DNA from: Paenibacillus azoreducens
GTDB taxonomy: Bacteria > Bacillota > Bacilli > Paenibacillales > Paenibacillaceae
NCBI RefSeq assembly: GCF_021654775.1
Contig: NZ_AP025343.1
Location: forward strand, 4,059,501-4,123,500
Reading direction: 5' to 3'
Length of the DNA: 64,000 nt
Made by a program: the position numbers and the translations under genes. Within the stretch, counting starts at the first letter, position 1. Every line of letters begins with the position of its first letter. Positions 1 through 9,239 of this stretch are shown in pieces. A model generated the notes under the pieces. The model was given only the letters and a program-made list of their open reading frames with translations, did not search any database and had not been told where the DNA came from.

Positions 1-800
1 TTGCGGGGATTTATCGTGACTTTTTTATAACCGTTTTTACCGCGCAATTCATCTTGGTACATCAGTTCGAGGCCGTCATAACCAACAAATTCAGGCTCCG
101 AGTAGATCAGTCCCGGATCCTGCGTTTGATCGCTCCGCTCTGATTCATCGATTTTTCCGTACTTATCCAAACTTATGGACCCGCTATACGTTCGAATATA
201 TCCAACCGTTTGTACGGCAACAGTATCCGGGTCATAGCGGCGCACGCTTTCTTCCTCAATGGCTATACCGGGAAAATCCGATCTATGCTCTGAAAAGTAG
301 GCGATTTCCTGATCCGTCAGATCCATCTTGATCCGGCGGGGCATGTAACCTGCATACTTCTTGAAATCCAAATCCATAGCGTTGATCAGTTCTTCCTTTG
401 TCAATTTCTCATGATCCGGACTGCCGGATTTATTAAATACCGCCAAAAGTTCATCGGCGATTTTCTCGGCTTCTGGCCGGTTTTTCATCCCATTTTTCTG
501 GCTGTAATCCTTCATAAGTGTTATGTACAGGGAATGAGTAGGCTCAGAGTAAGCAAGTTTGACTCCCGCAGCGTCATAAATCGTTCCGCGATTCGGCGGA
601 AGCGGCACATTTTTAACGATGTTGCTGGCTTCCTTTTCCGTTAACGTCGGCCCCTCAACAAACTGCAAAACGGCAAGCCTGATAATCATGACGCAGAAAA
701 GTATAAACGTGCTGAAGAAAAATAGATTTATTCTTAGACGTGAGTTCTTTTTCTTGTTCTCTTCTTCTTCCTGTGTGTGTTCCGACTTGTAATCGCTCAT
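1..800 (-). CDS. Class B penicillin-binding protein (PBP2 type), C-terminal part outside window
   Basis: The frame is open from ATG at 800 to the window edge (266 codons, no stop), so only the N-terminal part is seen. It has a short acidic/lysine cytoplasmic tail, one membrane anchor (about residues 23-45, FFFSTFILFCVMIIRLAVLQ), then the start of the PBP dimerisation domain with the family motif PNRGTIYDAAGVKLA. That layout is typical of monofunctional transpeptidases of the MrdA/PbpA/PbpH group, which cross-link peptidoglycan. The SXXK and KTG motifs would lie beyond the edge. A Shine-Dalgarno AAGGAGGA precedes the ATG. It follows the 1155-3674 gene on the same strand, but a terminator lies between them. 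Confidence 0.85.
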   Translation of the reverse strand, partial: MSDYKSEHTQEEEENKKKNSRLRINLFFFSTFILFCVMIIRLAVLQFVEGPTLTEKEASNIVKNVPLPPNRGTIYDAAGVKLAYSEPTHSLYITLMKDYSQKNGMKNRPEAEKIADELLAVFNKSGSPDHEKLTKEELINAMDLDFKKYAGYMPRRIKMDLTDQEIAYFSEHRSDFPGIAIEEESVRRYDPDTVAVQTVGYIRTYSGSISLDKYGKIDESERSDQTQDPGLIYSEPEFVGYDGLELMYQDELRGKNGYKKVTINPR

Positions 801-948
801 GTATAATCCTCCTTCCTGCCTGTAACCCAGCATTGGAGTAAATAATATAATTTACTGTAAAGACAAACAATGGAATAAATCTGATGAAATTATCATGATG
901 TTGCTAGATATAACCCCACAACCGGAAATTTTTAAGTTCTTATATAGC

Positions 949-973
949 AAAAAAAGCCGCGATTTAACGCGGC
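949..973 (-). terminator. Rho-independent terminator of the 839-aa secreted protein gene
   Basis: GCCGCG (956-961) pairs with CGCGGC (968-973) around a 6-nt loop. Read on the minus strand the stem is followed by a run of T (949-955). It lies between the stop at 1155 and the PBP start at 800; the rest of 801-1154 shows nothing else clear. Confidence 0.75.
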
Positions 974-1154
974 CTAACGAGAGTTATGATCACTTGATCC
1001 ATGCTTTTGACAATCAATCCTATTGAATTTTCAGCGACATTAAAAAAGCGGCGAAAAGTATGCAGCCCCCTGCAAAGAAATGGCGCAAACCTCGTCCGCC
1101 TGCTTCCTGATCGATTCTACCATATGTGTAAACGCCCAAGTAAAGAGTACACGA

Positions 1155-3674
1155 TTATCTTTCTTTTGTTTCGTTGTCCTTTGTTTCCGTTTTAATATAT
1201 TGGATCGGATAATACTCCGTGCCAAGCAGCATTCTCCGTCCCTGGAACTCATCGTACAGATTCACGCGAATGTTTCCGCCTGCAAGTTTTTGGTAAAGGC
1301 TGTTTTTTAGCGTTGTGTTATATGATTTATTATTCCCGATGGTCCAATCTGTCCCAGGCGTCAAAGTGATCTCGGTCGACTGGTCAAGCGGATCGATGAA
1401 TTCCAAAACAATTTTATGCTCATACGTTCCGGTTTCGAAATCCCCGTTTTTGGTCAATGTATACCGAATCAGCGTTTCCACGACATCCTCACCTTCATTT
1501 AATGTTGATTCCGCTTTGTTGATCGAGAGACTATAAGGGAACAAATCTACGTTTTTCAGGTTTGAAACCGGAGGTTTGCCCGAAGGGCTAAGCGACAATC
1601 CAAACGCATCGACATACCCGGTTATTGTTCCTTCTGCCTCTGCCAATTTCCCTTCTTCAATGCCCGCGCCTAGATAAAGCACAAGTTTTGATGTATCTAC
1701 GCTGAGCGGAAGTTTGCTCCAGACGGTAATCAGGTTTTTGCCTTTAGGACTCACGATATTGGATGACTGGCTCACGGTAGCCTCATAGTACTGATTATCA
1801 TGTGTTTTGTAGAAAGCGACCAGCCGGACCGGTTTGGATTGGCGTGCCTCTTCGCTCGTCATTTCAAGCTCTGTATATATCAAATTCGAATTGCTTTCGC
1901 CATAAACGGTTGACTTGCGTTCGCGGATCTCCGCTTTTTTACCCGCTGTCTGAATATGATAGGTACTGCCGGCTGGAGCGGTATTTATCTTACTGCTTAG
2001 GGAATGAGCATTCAAGGCAAGGAACGGTTTCGCTTCATCCCCGATGGTTTCTTGCAGAATGATTCTTAACTGATCGACACCCAATGAATAAGGCACATTC
2101 GCAAGCACATACATCTCCGCCGTTTCATTCGGAGCGAGAGAAACCGGCCCATTCTGCCCTAACATTTTTGCCGATCCGCTAAGATCATTCATTTCCGTTT
2201 TGATTAACGCTTTCAGTGAAGGCATTTGCACCGTACGGGACGATGCATTGCGGATTGCGACTTTGGCTGTGATTTGATCGCCGTCCTCCCAAGGCACGCG
2301 CTGATAAGAGCTGAGCTTGACCGCGAATGTCCCATGACTGTTTTCAAACAAGGTTTCAACCCCCGGCACGCTGCTGTTTTCCCGGGAATAAGGAATAGCG
2401 TAACGGGCTGCCGGAAAAATGATTTTATCCTGCGCCGGAGGTTCGCTCATTTGCAGCTGCAGCGACCCTTGGTTCAGCTTTAACGGTACATCCGCGCCGA
2501 GATCAATGATTTTCTCGTCCAGCGGCTTTAAAGCCAGATTGGCAAGCGCCTTTGCGTCCACCGGAATGCTGTATCCTTCGGCGGTTTTGACGGCAAACTC
2601 GTAAGCGGGAAGCGTTACCGGTTTATTTCCAAGATTTTTAAAGCGAAATTGCAGGCTCCATTTGGCGGAACCATTTTCCGCATACATAGTGGCGCCCTTC
2701 AGCTGAGTTTCAACCGCATTACCCGCAATCATCAATTTCTTGACGGCGTAATTAGGCACCGTTGAATCCAAAACGGTTACCGCAGGGAGATGAAAGGATT
2801 TCACAGGCAGATTTACTTTCAAAACTTCATCTTCCAGCGCCCACTGCAGCTGCATATTGTCCGTTTTCATATAAGAAGGCATCTCCGTCAAATAGTAGAT
2901 GGTTTTCTTTTCTTGGGGTTGTACTTTAAAGTTGCTGCTGTCATCAGTAAGCGAGAGAGCGAATACTGAACCGCCGGACGACTTTAGGTATGCTTTATAA
3001 CCGGGATCGCTAAGCGCCTTTGCACCTTGATTGACAAGACTGATGCCCGCCTTGAGATAGGTTTTTCCGTTCATTTGGATTTTTTGCAGGCTTTCCGCTT
3101 TCGCCATTACAGGCAGGCCGTTCATCATGATCTTCTGACTCTGCCCCTTGGGAACGACCGTTGAATATTTGTCTGGAACCGTGAATACGCCCAGCCTTTT
3201 CTGATAATCGGTGCTGCTGAAATCCCACCCGAATATGGACACTTTTACTCCATCTACTTTGGCCGCCTTGCCAATGTTCGCGTAATAGGTGATGGACTGG
3301 CTGCTATGAGCGGGTATCCTTTTTATGGACGAGTCGCTCGTAACCGGTTTACCCTGTACCACCGTCCCCCCTGACGTGGTTATCCTGGAAAAATAATCGA
3401 TGAGAGCCACACTGCTGCCGCTGTCATTGTTGTAGCGAAGCGTATAGGTCAAAATATTGCCGCTTGGCTGTGCAAAAATATCTATATCCGTCAGCTTTAC
3501 GCTGACTTTGCTCTTTAAAGCAACCGATCCAAGGCGATCAAGTGTAAATGCGGCTGCCGCAGTTAATTTTGGAGCGGACAACGCTGGTGCTGCATAAGCG
3601 CCATATCCGAAAGATTGGCCTAACAATAGTGTGCTAACCAGAATTACTGCATAGGTCTTAACAGGTTTGTACAT
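1155..3674 (-). CDS. Large secreted protein with tandem beta-sandwich-like units, unknown function
   Basis: 839 aa. The ATG at 3674 is chosen because AAGGAGGAG lies 7 nt upstream; an in-frame ATG 21 nt earlier has no such site. A signal peptide (about residues 1-30, ending near GAYAA) predicts export. No known catalytic motif was recognised. The body is beta-rich and appears to repeat a unit of about 110-130 residues: an NxG turn, then VxLP, then a stretch ending in LxPxE and AxVP. This resembles stacked Ig-like domains; at least four units can be followed from about residue 35 to 560. It lies directly behind the binding lipoprotein and adaptor genes, so a cell-surface or scaffold role in that cluster is inferred only. 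Confidence 0.7.
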   Translation of the reverse strand: MYKPVKTYAVILVSTLLLGQSFGYGAYAAPALSAPKLTAAAAFTLDRLGSVALKSKVSVKLTDIDIFAQPSGNILTYTLRYNNDSGSSVALIDYFSRITTSGGTVVQGKPVTSDSSIKRIPAHSSQSITYYANIGKAAKVDGVKVSIFGWDFSSTDYQKRLGVFTVPDKYSTVVPKGQSQKIMMNGLPVMAKAESLQKIQMNGKTYLKAGISLVNQGAKALSDPGYKAYLKSSGGSVFALSLTDDSSNFKVQPQEKKTIYYLTEMPSYMKTDNMQLQWALEDEVLKVNLPVKSFHLPAVTVLDSTVPNYAVKKLMIAGNAVETQLKGATMYAENGSAKWSLQFRFKNLGNKPVTLPAYEFAVKTAEGYSIPVDAKALANLALKPLDEKIIDLGADVPLKLNQGSLQLQMSEPPAQDKIIFPAARYAIPYSRENSSVPGVETLFENSHGTFAVKLSSYQRVPWEDGDQITAKVAIRNASSRTVQMPSLKALIKTEMNDLSGSAKMLGQNGPVSLAPNETAEMYVLANVPYSLGVDQLRIILQETIGDEAKPFLALNAHSLSSKINTAPAGSTYHIQTAGKKAEIRERKSTVYGESNSNLIYTELEMTSEEARQSKPVRLVAFYKTHDNQYYEATVSQSSNIVSPKGKNLITVWSKLPLSVDTSKLVLYLGAGIEEGKLAEAEGTITGYVDAFGLSLSPSGKPPVSNLKNVDLFPYSLSINKAESTLNEGEDVVETLIRYTLTKNGDFETGTYEHKIVLEFIDPLDQSTEITLTPGTDWTIGNNKSYNTTLKNSLYQKLAGGNIRVNLYDEFQGRRMLLGTEYYPIQYIKTETKDNETKER

Positions 3675-3700
3675 CAAATCTCCTCCTTGCTCCATCTTCC

Positions 3701-3733
3701 AAAAAGAAGCAGCACACGCGAGCGGGCTGCTTC
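3701..3733 (-). terminator. Terminator between binding lipoprotein and large secreted protein
   Basis: GAAGCAGC (3706-3713) pairs with GCTGCTTC (3726-3733); on the minus strand a TTTTT run follows (3701-3705). It sits just after the lipoprotein stop and 27 nt before the next start, so it probably lowers rather than abolishes downstream expression. Confidence 0.75.
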
Positions 3734-3750
3734 TTCACATTTGCGCCATC

Positions 3751-5112
3751 CTATTCGTTGATAAAAGTTGTTGTCCGGTTCTGGATCAGCTTCGCGACTT
3801 CCTCGGCGGACTTTTGACCGCCAAAGAAGGACGCAGACTCTTCCCCGACAATGGAAATCACTTTGCCGTCCAGACCCGCATATTGATCCGCATCTTGAAC
3901 GATCTGCTTAAACTTCGTAAACGCTTCGTCCGGTACCTTGGCCTCCTTACCTGTTGGCAGTTTGTAACTTCCGCTTTTCACCTTTTCCTGAAGTTCGTCC
4001 AGTTTCTTGTTGTTTACGGATGTGAGCAACGAGAAGCCTTCCCTCTCATTCAGCGACTGGGCTTCGTCAGATAACATAAACGAAATGAACTTCCAGGCTT
4101 CTTCTTTTACCGGGGATTTAGCCTGAATCCCAAACTGGGATGTTGGAATGATCCGTATGCCTCCAGATTGTCCCGAATGTGGTTTTTGCAGCAGCACCGG
4201 ATTTTCGAAAGCTGAATACGGGCCGTCAATCAAGTCAGACGGCGACATGATCACGGAGGAATAAAACAATTGATTGCCCATTTTCGCTTCATCGGAAGTG
4301 ATGACTTTTGCATCATACATTTTTTTGACCTGCTGCAGCAGTTCTATGAATGCCGGCGAGTCAAACTGTACCTTTTTGGCTTCGCGATTCACAAATTCCG
4401 AATAACTGTCCACGACCATTTCCTGAAGCGTGACTTCCGGCGGATTATTCGCCAAGGCGTACAACTGCTTTTTGCCGCCCTTATTCGCCTGCTGTATAAG
4501 CTGCCTTGATATTTCATCAAAAGTCTTCCAGTTCCAGGTCTTATCATCGATTTTCACGCTGGAATTTTGAATGGCATTTCCGTCACCGACGAAAGGTCTC
4601 ATGAAATAACCGGAAGGAACTGTGTATAACCCGCCTTTTAATTTCAACGCATCTAAGATACTCATTTTCAAATCATTTTTATTTAACGTTTGATCTTGCT
4701 GCATGTAATCGTTCATGTTCAAAAGCAGCTGCTTGCTTACATATTGTTCGTACTCTTCGTTTGGCAGGCTTCCCAAATCGTAGATATCCGCACCTTTGCC
4801 TGACAGCAGGGCCGTATTCATCGTTTTTTTGTATTTTTCATAATCGCCCGGATCCCATTTTTCGCCCGCGTTTTTATAGGATTGGATTTGCAGGTCAATA
4901 TCTGGATATTTTTCTTCGAACTTTTTCTTCAGAGCCTCGTAGAACGGACCTGGCTCCTGAATGGATAATGTAACGACGGTTTTCCCCTCTTTGTTGGTCT
5001 GCTTCTCCTTGGCCTGCTCTTTTCCATTGCTTCCTGCATCGCTTCCCGATCCGCATGCCGTTGCGGTTGTCATGATTGCCCCCATCAATAGCATCAAAAG
5101 CCATTTTTTCAT
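3751..5112 (-). CDS. ABC transporter extracellular substrate-binding lipoprotein (CUT1 sugar type)
   Basis: 453 aa. Start at 5112 (MKKWLLM...) with GGGAGGAA about 8 nt upstream. The signal peptide ends in a lipobox (TTATAC), so Cys20 should be lipidated. The mature part has a Lys/Glu-rich linker followed by a type I extracellular binding fold (PF01547-like): KFEEKYPDIDLQIQSY, an early GADIYDLGSLP segment and a late EAWKFISFMLSDEAQ helix. Presumed partner of the permeases at 6606 and 7498, although a repeat element (5138-5395) and the adaptor gene lie between. Sugar ligand unknown. No ATPase is encoded nearby; CUT1 systems of this group often share an MsmX-type ATPase. Confidence 0.85.
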   Translation of the reverse strand: MKKWLLMLLMGAIMTTATACGSGSDAGSNGKEQAKEKQTNKEGKTVVTLSIQEPGPFYEALKKKFEEKYPDIDLQIQSYKNAGEKWDPGDYEKYKKTMNTALLSGKGADIYDLGSLPNEEYEQYVSKQLLLNMNDYMQQDQTLNKNDLKMSILDALKLKGGLYTVPSGYFMRPFVGDGNAIQNSSVKIDDKTWNWKTFDEISRQLIQQANKGGKKQLYALANNPPEVTLQEMVVDSYSEFVNREAKKVQFDSPAFIELLQQVKKMYDAKVITSDEAKMGNQLFYSSVIMSPSDLIDGPYSAFENPVLLQKPHSGQSGGIRIIPTSQFGIQAKSPVKEEAWKFISFMLSDEAQSLNEREGFSLLTSVNNKKLDELQEKVKSGSYKLPTGKEAKVPDEAFTKFKQIVQDADQYAGLDGKVISIVGEESASFFGGQKSAEEVAKLIQNRTTTFINE

Positions 5113-5137
5113 CGTATGATTTCCTCCCATGTTTTTT

Positions 5138-5395
5138 GGCTCAATACTGAAATTAGTCCTTGACATTGTGCGAGGTGACCGCTGCGGTTACGGATCGTTC
5201 TTCCGATCGCTGCCCATCTCCAAATTTCTTGAATTTTATTTTTCAAAAAGGTAGAAATTCGGAGACAAAGCGTATGCTTCCGATGCTAGCTTTCCTTCGG
5301 AAAGCTTTTAGGCGAACGCTCCCGCTTCGTAAGAATCGATTCCGTCCCCTCCGCTACTTTCGCTTTATGGCAAGCACTAATTATGATATTGAACC
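5138..5395 (+). repeat. MITE-like dispersed repeat, copy A
   Basis: About 258 bp bounded by imperfect inverted ends: 5138-5162 (GGCTCAATACTGAAATTAG...) against 5371-5395 (...TTATGATATTGAACC), about 20 of 25 positions pairing. The inside holds hairpins: GATCGTTCTTCCGATC, a stem pairing CTCCAAATTTCT with AGAAATTCGGAG, and GCTTTCCTTCGGAAAGC. Related copies are at about 26479, 26689 and 35341. It lies 26 nt upstream of the lipoprotein ATG, inside what would otherwise be an operon. Confidence 0.75.
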
Positions 5396-5413
5396 AATTT
5401 TGTTTATAACTGC

Positions 5414-6574
5414 CTATTGCAATCGAACGCGGTCCCCGTCCTGCAAAGGTTCGCTGCTCTCCAAGATGATGACGTCATCATCATAAATGCTGGCCTGCGT
5501 AATCATCGTTTCTTTATCGTTTTTGCCGCCAGTCTCAACTTTGACTTTACGTGCGATAAACGCATTGCCGAGTGCCCCCCGCTGTTCCTCTACCTTGAAC
5601 ACATACTTGCCCTCACGATCCTCATGGACCGCTTTGTTGGAAACAAGCAATCCATCATCAAGCGTGTTTTTCTCGAATTTGACCGACGCCTGCTCGCCGC
5701 CTTTTAGCCCGGGATCAGTCACCTTGATGCGAAGTGTTTTTTGCGGGATCATTTCAGCTTTCACTGTCTCTTCGCCGGATGAGTCCTCATAACGTGCATC
5801 TGCACTGACGATGTCCTCGATCACACCGGATATGGTTTCGGATTGCTGACTTTTTGCCTTATCGACATCGACATCGATCTCTTCACCGACCTTTATCCCT
5901 AAGCTGAGCAATAACTTGGCATCTGCGGATATTTTCAACCGGTATCCCAGACTGCTGTTGATCATAACGACATCCGGATCTCCCGCTGGGGCAAAGCCTT
6001 CCATAGCATTCACTTTTGTAACGATTCCGTCGAACGGAGCGGTAAGCTGGTTTTTACTGGCTAGACTCGTCTTCATCTCGTCGATTTTCCGCTCCTGCGC
6101 CGCGATATCAAGTTTTCCCTTTTCGATTTCACGTTTAGCGTTCCGGAGTTTGAGTTCGTCCTCTTCCAGCGCTGATTCAATGTATCGGTCTTGCGTGTTT
6201 TGCTGTTCGACTTTTTGCTTTTCCAAATTGGTGATCTCGGCATTCAGCTCCTGCTCTGCTGTCATGCTGTCATACAGGATAAGCTTCTGTCCCTTCTTCA
6301 CATGGTCTCCTTCTTTTACAAAGACCTTTTTGACCTTCCACCCCGTCGTATTCATCAGTTTGACTTCAGATACGGGCGTAAGGACGCCGCTGCCTTCAAC
6401 CGTAACAGCAATGCTTCCTTTCTCCGGTTTCTCCGTCCCCACTTTCGGTAAAGTCAACGATTGCAGCGTGTTGCTGAAAAAAGTAAAAAACAGCAGCAAC
6501 CCCACAAAAAAAGCGAATACGAGCAATATGATTCGTTTGCGTTTTTGGTCTGCCTGTTCTTTTCCAAGCTCCAT
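5414..6574 (-). CDS. HlyD/MacA-like membrane fusion (adaptor) protein
   Basis: 386 aa. The start at 6574 (MELGKEQ...) is chosen because GGAGGAGAAAGACGG precedes it. One N-terminal membrane anchor (about residues 17-40), then the adaptor layout: beta segment GSGVLTPVSEVKLMNTTGWKVKKVFVKEGDHVKKGQKLILYD (first lipoyl half), a coiled coil of Lys/Glu/Gln (about 110-180), LTAPFDGIVTKVNAMEG (second lipoyl half), then beta-barrel and membrane-proximal domains ending DGDRVRLQ. In Gram-positives such proteins usually pair with a MacB-type ABC exporter. None is present here; the gene sits between CUT1 permeases and a binding protein, which is unusual. Confidence 0.85.
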   Translation of the reverse strand: MELGKEQADQKRKRIILLVFAFFVGLLLFFTFFSNTLQSLTLPKVGTEKPEKGSIAVTVEGSGVLTPVSEVKLMNTTGWKVKKVFVKEGDHVKKGQKLILYDSMTAEQELNAEITNLEKQKVEQQNTQDRYIESALEEDELKLRNAKREIEKGKLDIAAQERKIDEMKTSLASKNQLTAPFDGIVTKVNAMEGFAPAGDPDVVMINSSLGYRLKISADAKLLLSLGIKVGEEIDVDVDKAKSQQSETISGVIEDIVSADARYEDSSGEETVKAEMIPQKTLRIKVTDPGLKGGEQASVKFEKNTLDDGLLVSNKAVHEDREGKYVFKVEEQRGALGNAFIARKVKVETGGKNDKETMITQASIYDDDVIILESSEPLQDGDRVRLQ

Positions 6575-6605
6575 ATCCCGTCTTTCTCCTCCTAAAACCT
6601 CACGA

Positions 6606-7484
6606 TTAACCCTTAATGCCGGACAATTGAATCCCTTCGATGAAATACGATTCCGCATACAGGAACAGCAGCACCATCGGGGTCATGTACAGCATGGAAG
6701 CCGCAAATGCGATTCCCCGCTCCCCGTCATTGATTCTGGATAAATAAACCGATAGCGGCTGCTTGAACGGGTCATCCAAAAAAATAAGCGGCTGCTCGAC
6801 CATATTCCAATAATCGACGAACAATAAAATAATGAGCGCAGCCAATCCCGGCTTGATCATCGGCAGAATGATTCTAAGAAAGATCCGCCCATGTCCGGCC
6901 CCGTCTATTTTCGCAGCTTCAATATAGACATAGGGAATATCCAGCATGAACTGTCTGAGCATAAACACGCCGAATGCCGCAAAAATCCCCGGCAAAACAA
7001 CCGCATTGGCACTGTTCAGAATCCCAAGCTTATCCGCCATAATATAATTGGGCACAAGCGTTACCTGAAACGGCATCAGCATCGTTAACACATAGATCAG
7101 AAATAGAGGATCCCTGCCGCGGAACTTCAGTTTGGCAAAAGCATATGCGGCAAGCGCACTGACCACCGTCTGACCGGCAATAATCGGCACCACGAGCAGT
7201 ACGGAGTTCCAAAACATCGTGAGATATTTGGGATTGTCCACAAACACCTTGCCATATTGCTCTAAGGACACTTTATCCGGCAGCAATTTCAAATTGACGA
7301 ATGGAGCCGTTCTATCGGCAGACGCTTCGTTTATTTTCCCAATAGGCCCGTAATTGATTTCGATTTCCTTTGCTGTCGTCAGCGAATTCGTGAACGTAAT
7401 CACAATAGGAAATAATAACAGGATCGCAATTACGCTCATCACGAGTGTTAATGCGCTTTTTCGAAGCACATTGGCAAGTGGCAT
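6606..7484 (-). CDS. CUT1 carbohydrate ABC transporter permease, MalG/LplC type
   Basis: 292 aa with six membrane segments. The EAA loop EAAKIDGAGHGRIFLRIILP (about residues 190-210) is the ATPase contact typical of the second CUT1 permease, and the C-terminus (IEGIQLSGIKG) is characteristic. GGGGGTG precedes the ATG. It starts 13 nt after the stop of the partner permease (7498-8364), so they are co-transcribed. Substrate unknown; the periplasmic loop after the first segment (about 35-70) is longer than usual. Confidence 0.88.
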   Translation of the reverse strand: MPLANVLRKSALTLVMSVIAILLLFPIVITFTNSLTTAKEIEINYGPIGKINEASADRTAPFVNLKLLPDKVSLEQYGKVFVDNPKYLTMFWNSVLLVVPIIAGQTVVSALAAYAFAKLKFRGRDPLFLIYVLTMLMPFQVTLVPNYIMADKLGILNSANAVVLPGIFAAFGVFMLRQFMLDIPYVYIEAAKIDGAGHGRIFLRIILPMIKPGLAALIILLFVDYWNMVEQPLIFLDDPFKQPLSVYLSRINDGERGIAFAASMLYMTPMVLLFLYAESYFIEGIQLSGIKG

Positions 7485-7497
7485 TTGATTTCACCCC

Positions 7498-8364
7498 CTA
7501 TTCCATGTAGCGTCGATGCTGGCGTTCCAGTGTGAACAAGATGATCACGACCAGCAAAATGCAGCAAAACATCAAGTTTGCCGCCGCAGTCAGCTTCTGT
7601 ATGTCCAGCGACATGAACATGTTGTTCATGTAGTGCTGCATCATATAAATGCTGTCATGCGGATAATCGCCTGCGATCAAATACGTCTCCCGGAACACTT
7701 TAAACGAGTTGATGATCGACATGATGACGACAAAAAACATGGTGGAGGTTAAATAAACCAGCGTAATGCTCCTGAACTGGCGTAATCGTCCCGCTCCTTC
7801 GATCTGTGCTGTTTCATAGTAGTCTTTCGGGATTTGCTGTAATCCGGCCAAAAACAAAATGACGTTATAGCCAATGTTCTTCCATAAGTACACGACAACC
7901 ACCACAACCCGGGCAGCATCCGTCTTCATCCAATCCACGCGGGCAATCCCGAAGTGGCTGAGCCAAGCATTTAAAGATCCGTTCCAATCAAACAGCATCT
8001 GCCAGATCATGATAATCGACGCAACGGGTACAACCAGCGGCATCACATAGGCAGTCCGCAGCCATTTCCGAAGATATGTACTTTGGTTCAAGAGCAGCGC
8101 CAATCCTAATGACAGGGCAAGCATCAGCGGAACGCTAACCGCGCTGAAATAAAACGTGTTGGACGCCGCTTTGCGGAAGGATTCGCTCGCCAGCAGCTCG
8201 CGGTAATTGTTAAGCCCGACAAAATGCCCGCCTACTGTATTGTCCATAAAGGAATAAAATGCGCCCATAACGAACGGGATCAGGTAAAACATCGCGAATC
8301 CGACGCCGCTGGGCAAGAGGAACATCATTGCCGCTGATGCATCCTTACGGAGCCAGTATTTCAT
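7498..8364 (-). CDS. CUT1 carbohydrate ABC transporter permease, MalF/LplB type
   Basis: 288 aa; ATG at 8364 with AAAGGATGG at good distance (an upstream GTG at 8382 contains that site and is unlikely). Six membrane segments; the EAA loop is a divergent ETAQIEGAGRLRQFRSITL. First gene of the cluster running to the 839-aa protein. Upstream (8365-8576) I see no clear promoter or operator, and not the GTCAAAAT repeat found in the 17-32 kb glycan locus, so it is probably controlled separately. Confidence 0.87.
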   Translation of the reverse strand: MKYWLRKDASAAMMFLLPSGVGFAMFYLIPFVMGAFYSFMDNTVGGHFVGLNNYRELLASESFRKAASNTFYFSAVSVPLMLALSLGLALLLNQSTYLRKWLRTAYVMPLVVPVASIIMIWQMLFDWNGSLNAWLSHFGIARVDWMKTDAARVVVVVVYLWKNIGYNVILFLAGLQQIPKDYYETAQIEGAGRLRQFRSITLVYLTSTMFFVVIMSIINSFKVFRETYLIAGDYPHDSIYMMQHYMNNMFMSLDIQKLTAAANLMFCCILLVVIILFTLERQHRRYME

Positions 8365-8576
8365 GGTTGTCCATCCTTTCACTACCTGATGCTAAGGTGT
8401 ATACAATTTATAAAAATTCCAGTCTATCCAAACCTCCTTCTCAAAGCTCTGCAACCTTTCTACATGCTTAAGAATAAAAAATACTATTTAAATAGATGTG
8501 GGGTAAATATTAAATAATCCTTAAATTTCAGACGGGGGAAAGTATCTTTTTAACCAAATCTTTTTAATATGGATAG

Positions 8577-8618
8577 AAAAAAAAGAAACCCCATACCTTT
8601 TTCAAGGTCAGAGTTTCT
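8577..8618 (-). terminator. Terminator of the 164-aa unknown gene
   Basis: AGAAAC (8584-8589) and an inner ACCTT pair with AAGGT and GTTTCT (to 8618). On the minus strand this is followed by eight T. It separates the 8631 gene from the downstream permease operon. The rest of the 8365-8630 gap is AT-rich without a clear site. Confidence 0.75.
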
Positions 8619-8630
8619 AAGGGGATATCC

Positions 8631-9125
8631 TCAAATCTTCTCGCCCGATATAACGCAATCTTCAAGCACAAGCCAGAAATTTTTTTCATCATAACCCGTT
8701 ACGGTTCCTTCGATTCGATAATCCGGATATAAGAAATTCCATGGCGTACGCTTTCTAAGCTCTTCGTCATCGGTAACTGCATAAGTCTGTTCGTTGATGC
8801 GGATGATGATTCCTTGAGGATAAAACATGGCAATCGCTCCGCTGACCCGGTTCCCCGGCGCATATTGCTGCTTGGTGATCTTCCATGGTGCACGATTAGG
8901 TTCGGTAGCCTGCCTCCAAATGCTCTCAAATGCTTCTGCATCTATTTCCACGTCACCGTCGTACATCGTCACTTCTTGATCGCTCAACATAAAATCGGGG
9001 GTAGTGGAAATCTGGCAGCTGTTCTCGCCCGTAACGACAATTTGGCGGTAGGCGGTTCCCTTTTCATCAATTTCAAAATAATACCATTCATCTTCTTCAA
9101 TCCCGCGCGCTTGAATATACTTCAT
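8631..9125 (-). CDS. Conserved-type hypothetical protein, 164 aa
   Basis: Start MKYIQARGIEEDEWYYFEID with GGGGGAG upstream. Acidic, soluble, no signal peptide or membrane segment. It is rich in aromatic residues and predicted beta strands (GTAYRQIVVTGENSC, GIIIRINEQTYAVTDDEE, YRIEGTVTGYDEKNFWLVLED), so a small beta-barrel or mixed alpha/beta fold is likely. I do not recognise a family with certainty and assign no function. It is a single-gene unit with its own terminator; the MBL hydrolase gene ends about 115 nt upstream. Confidence 0.7.
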   Translation of the reverse strand: MKYIQARGIEEDEWYYFEIDEKGTAYRQIVVTGENSCQISTTPDFMLSDQEVTMYDGDVEIDAEAFESIWRQATEPNRAPWKITKQQYAPGNRVSGAIAMFYPQGIIIRINEQTYAVTDDEELRKRTPWNFLYPDYRIEGTVTGYDEKNFWLVLEDCVISGEKI

Positions 9126-9239
9126 TGCCTAATGTTCTCCCCCTTTCCATGTTGATCCGAACGATAATCTCAATACATGATTGATTCCCTGCAAAAAAAC
9201 AACTACATGCAGATGCGAATCGACGACTCGGCTTCATGA

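Noticed and set aside
5916..6743. Long plus-strand open frame
   Set aside because: It is antisense to the well supported adaptor gene and its Ser/Phe-rich translation is a mirror of the Lys/Glu/Gln codons there.
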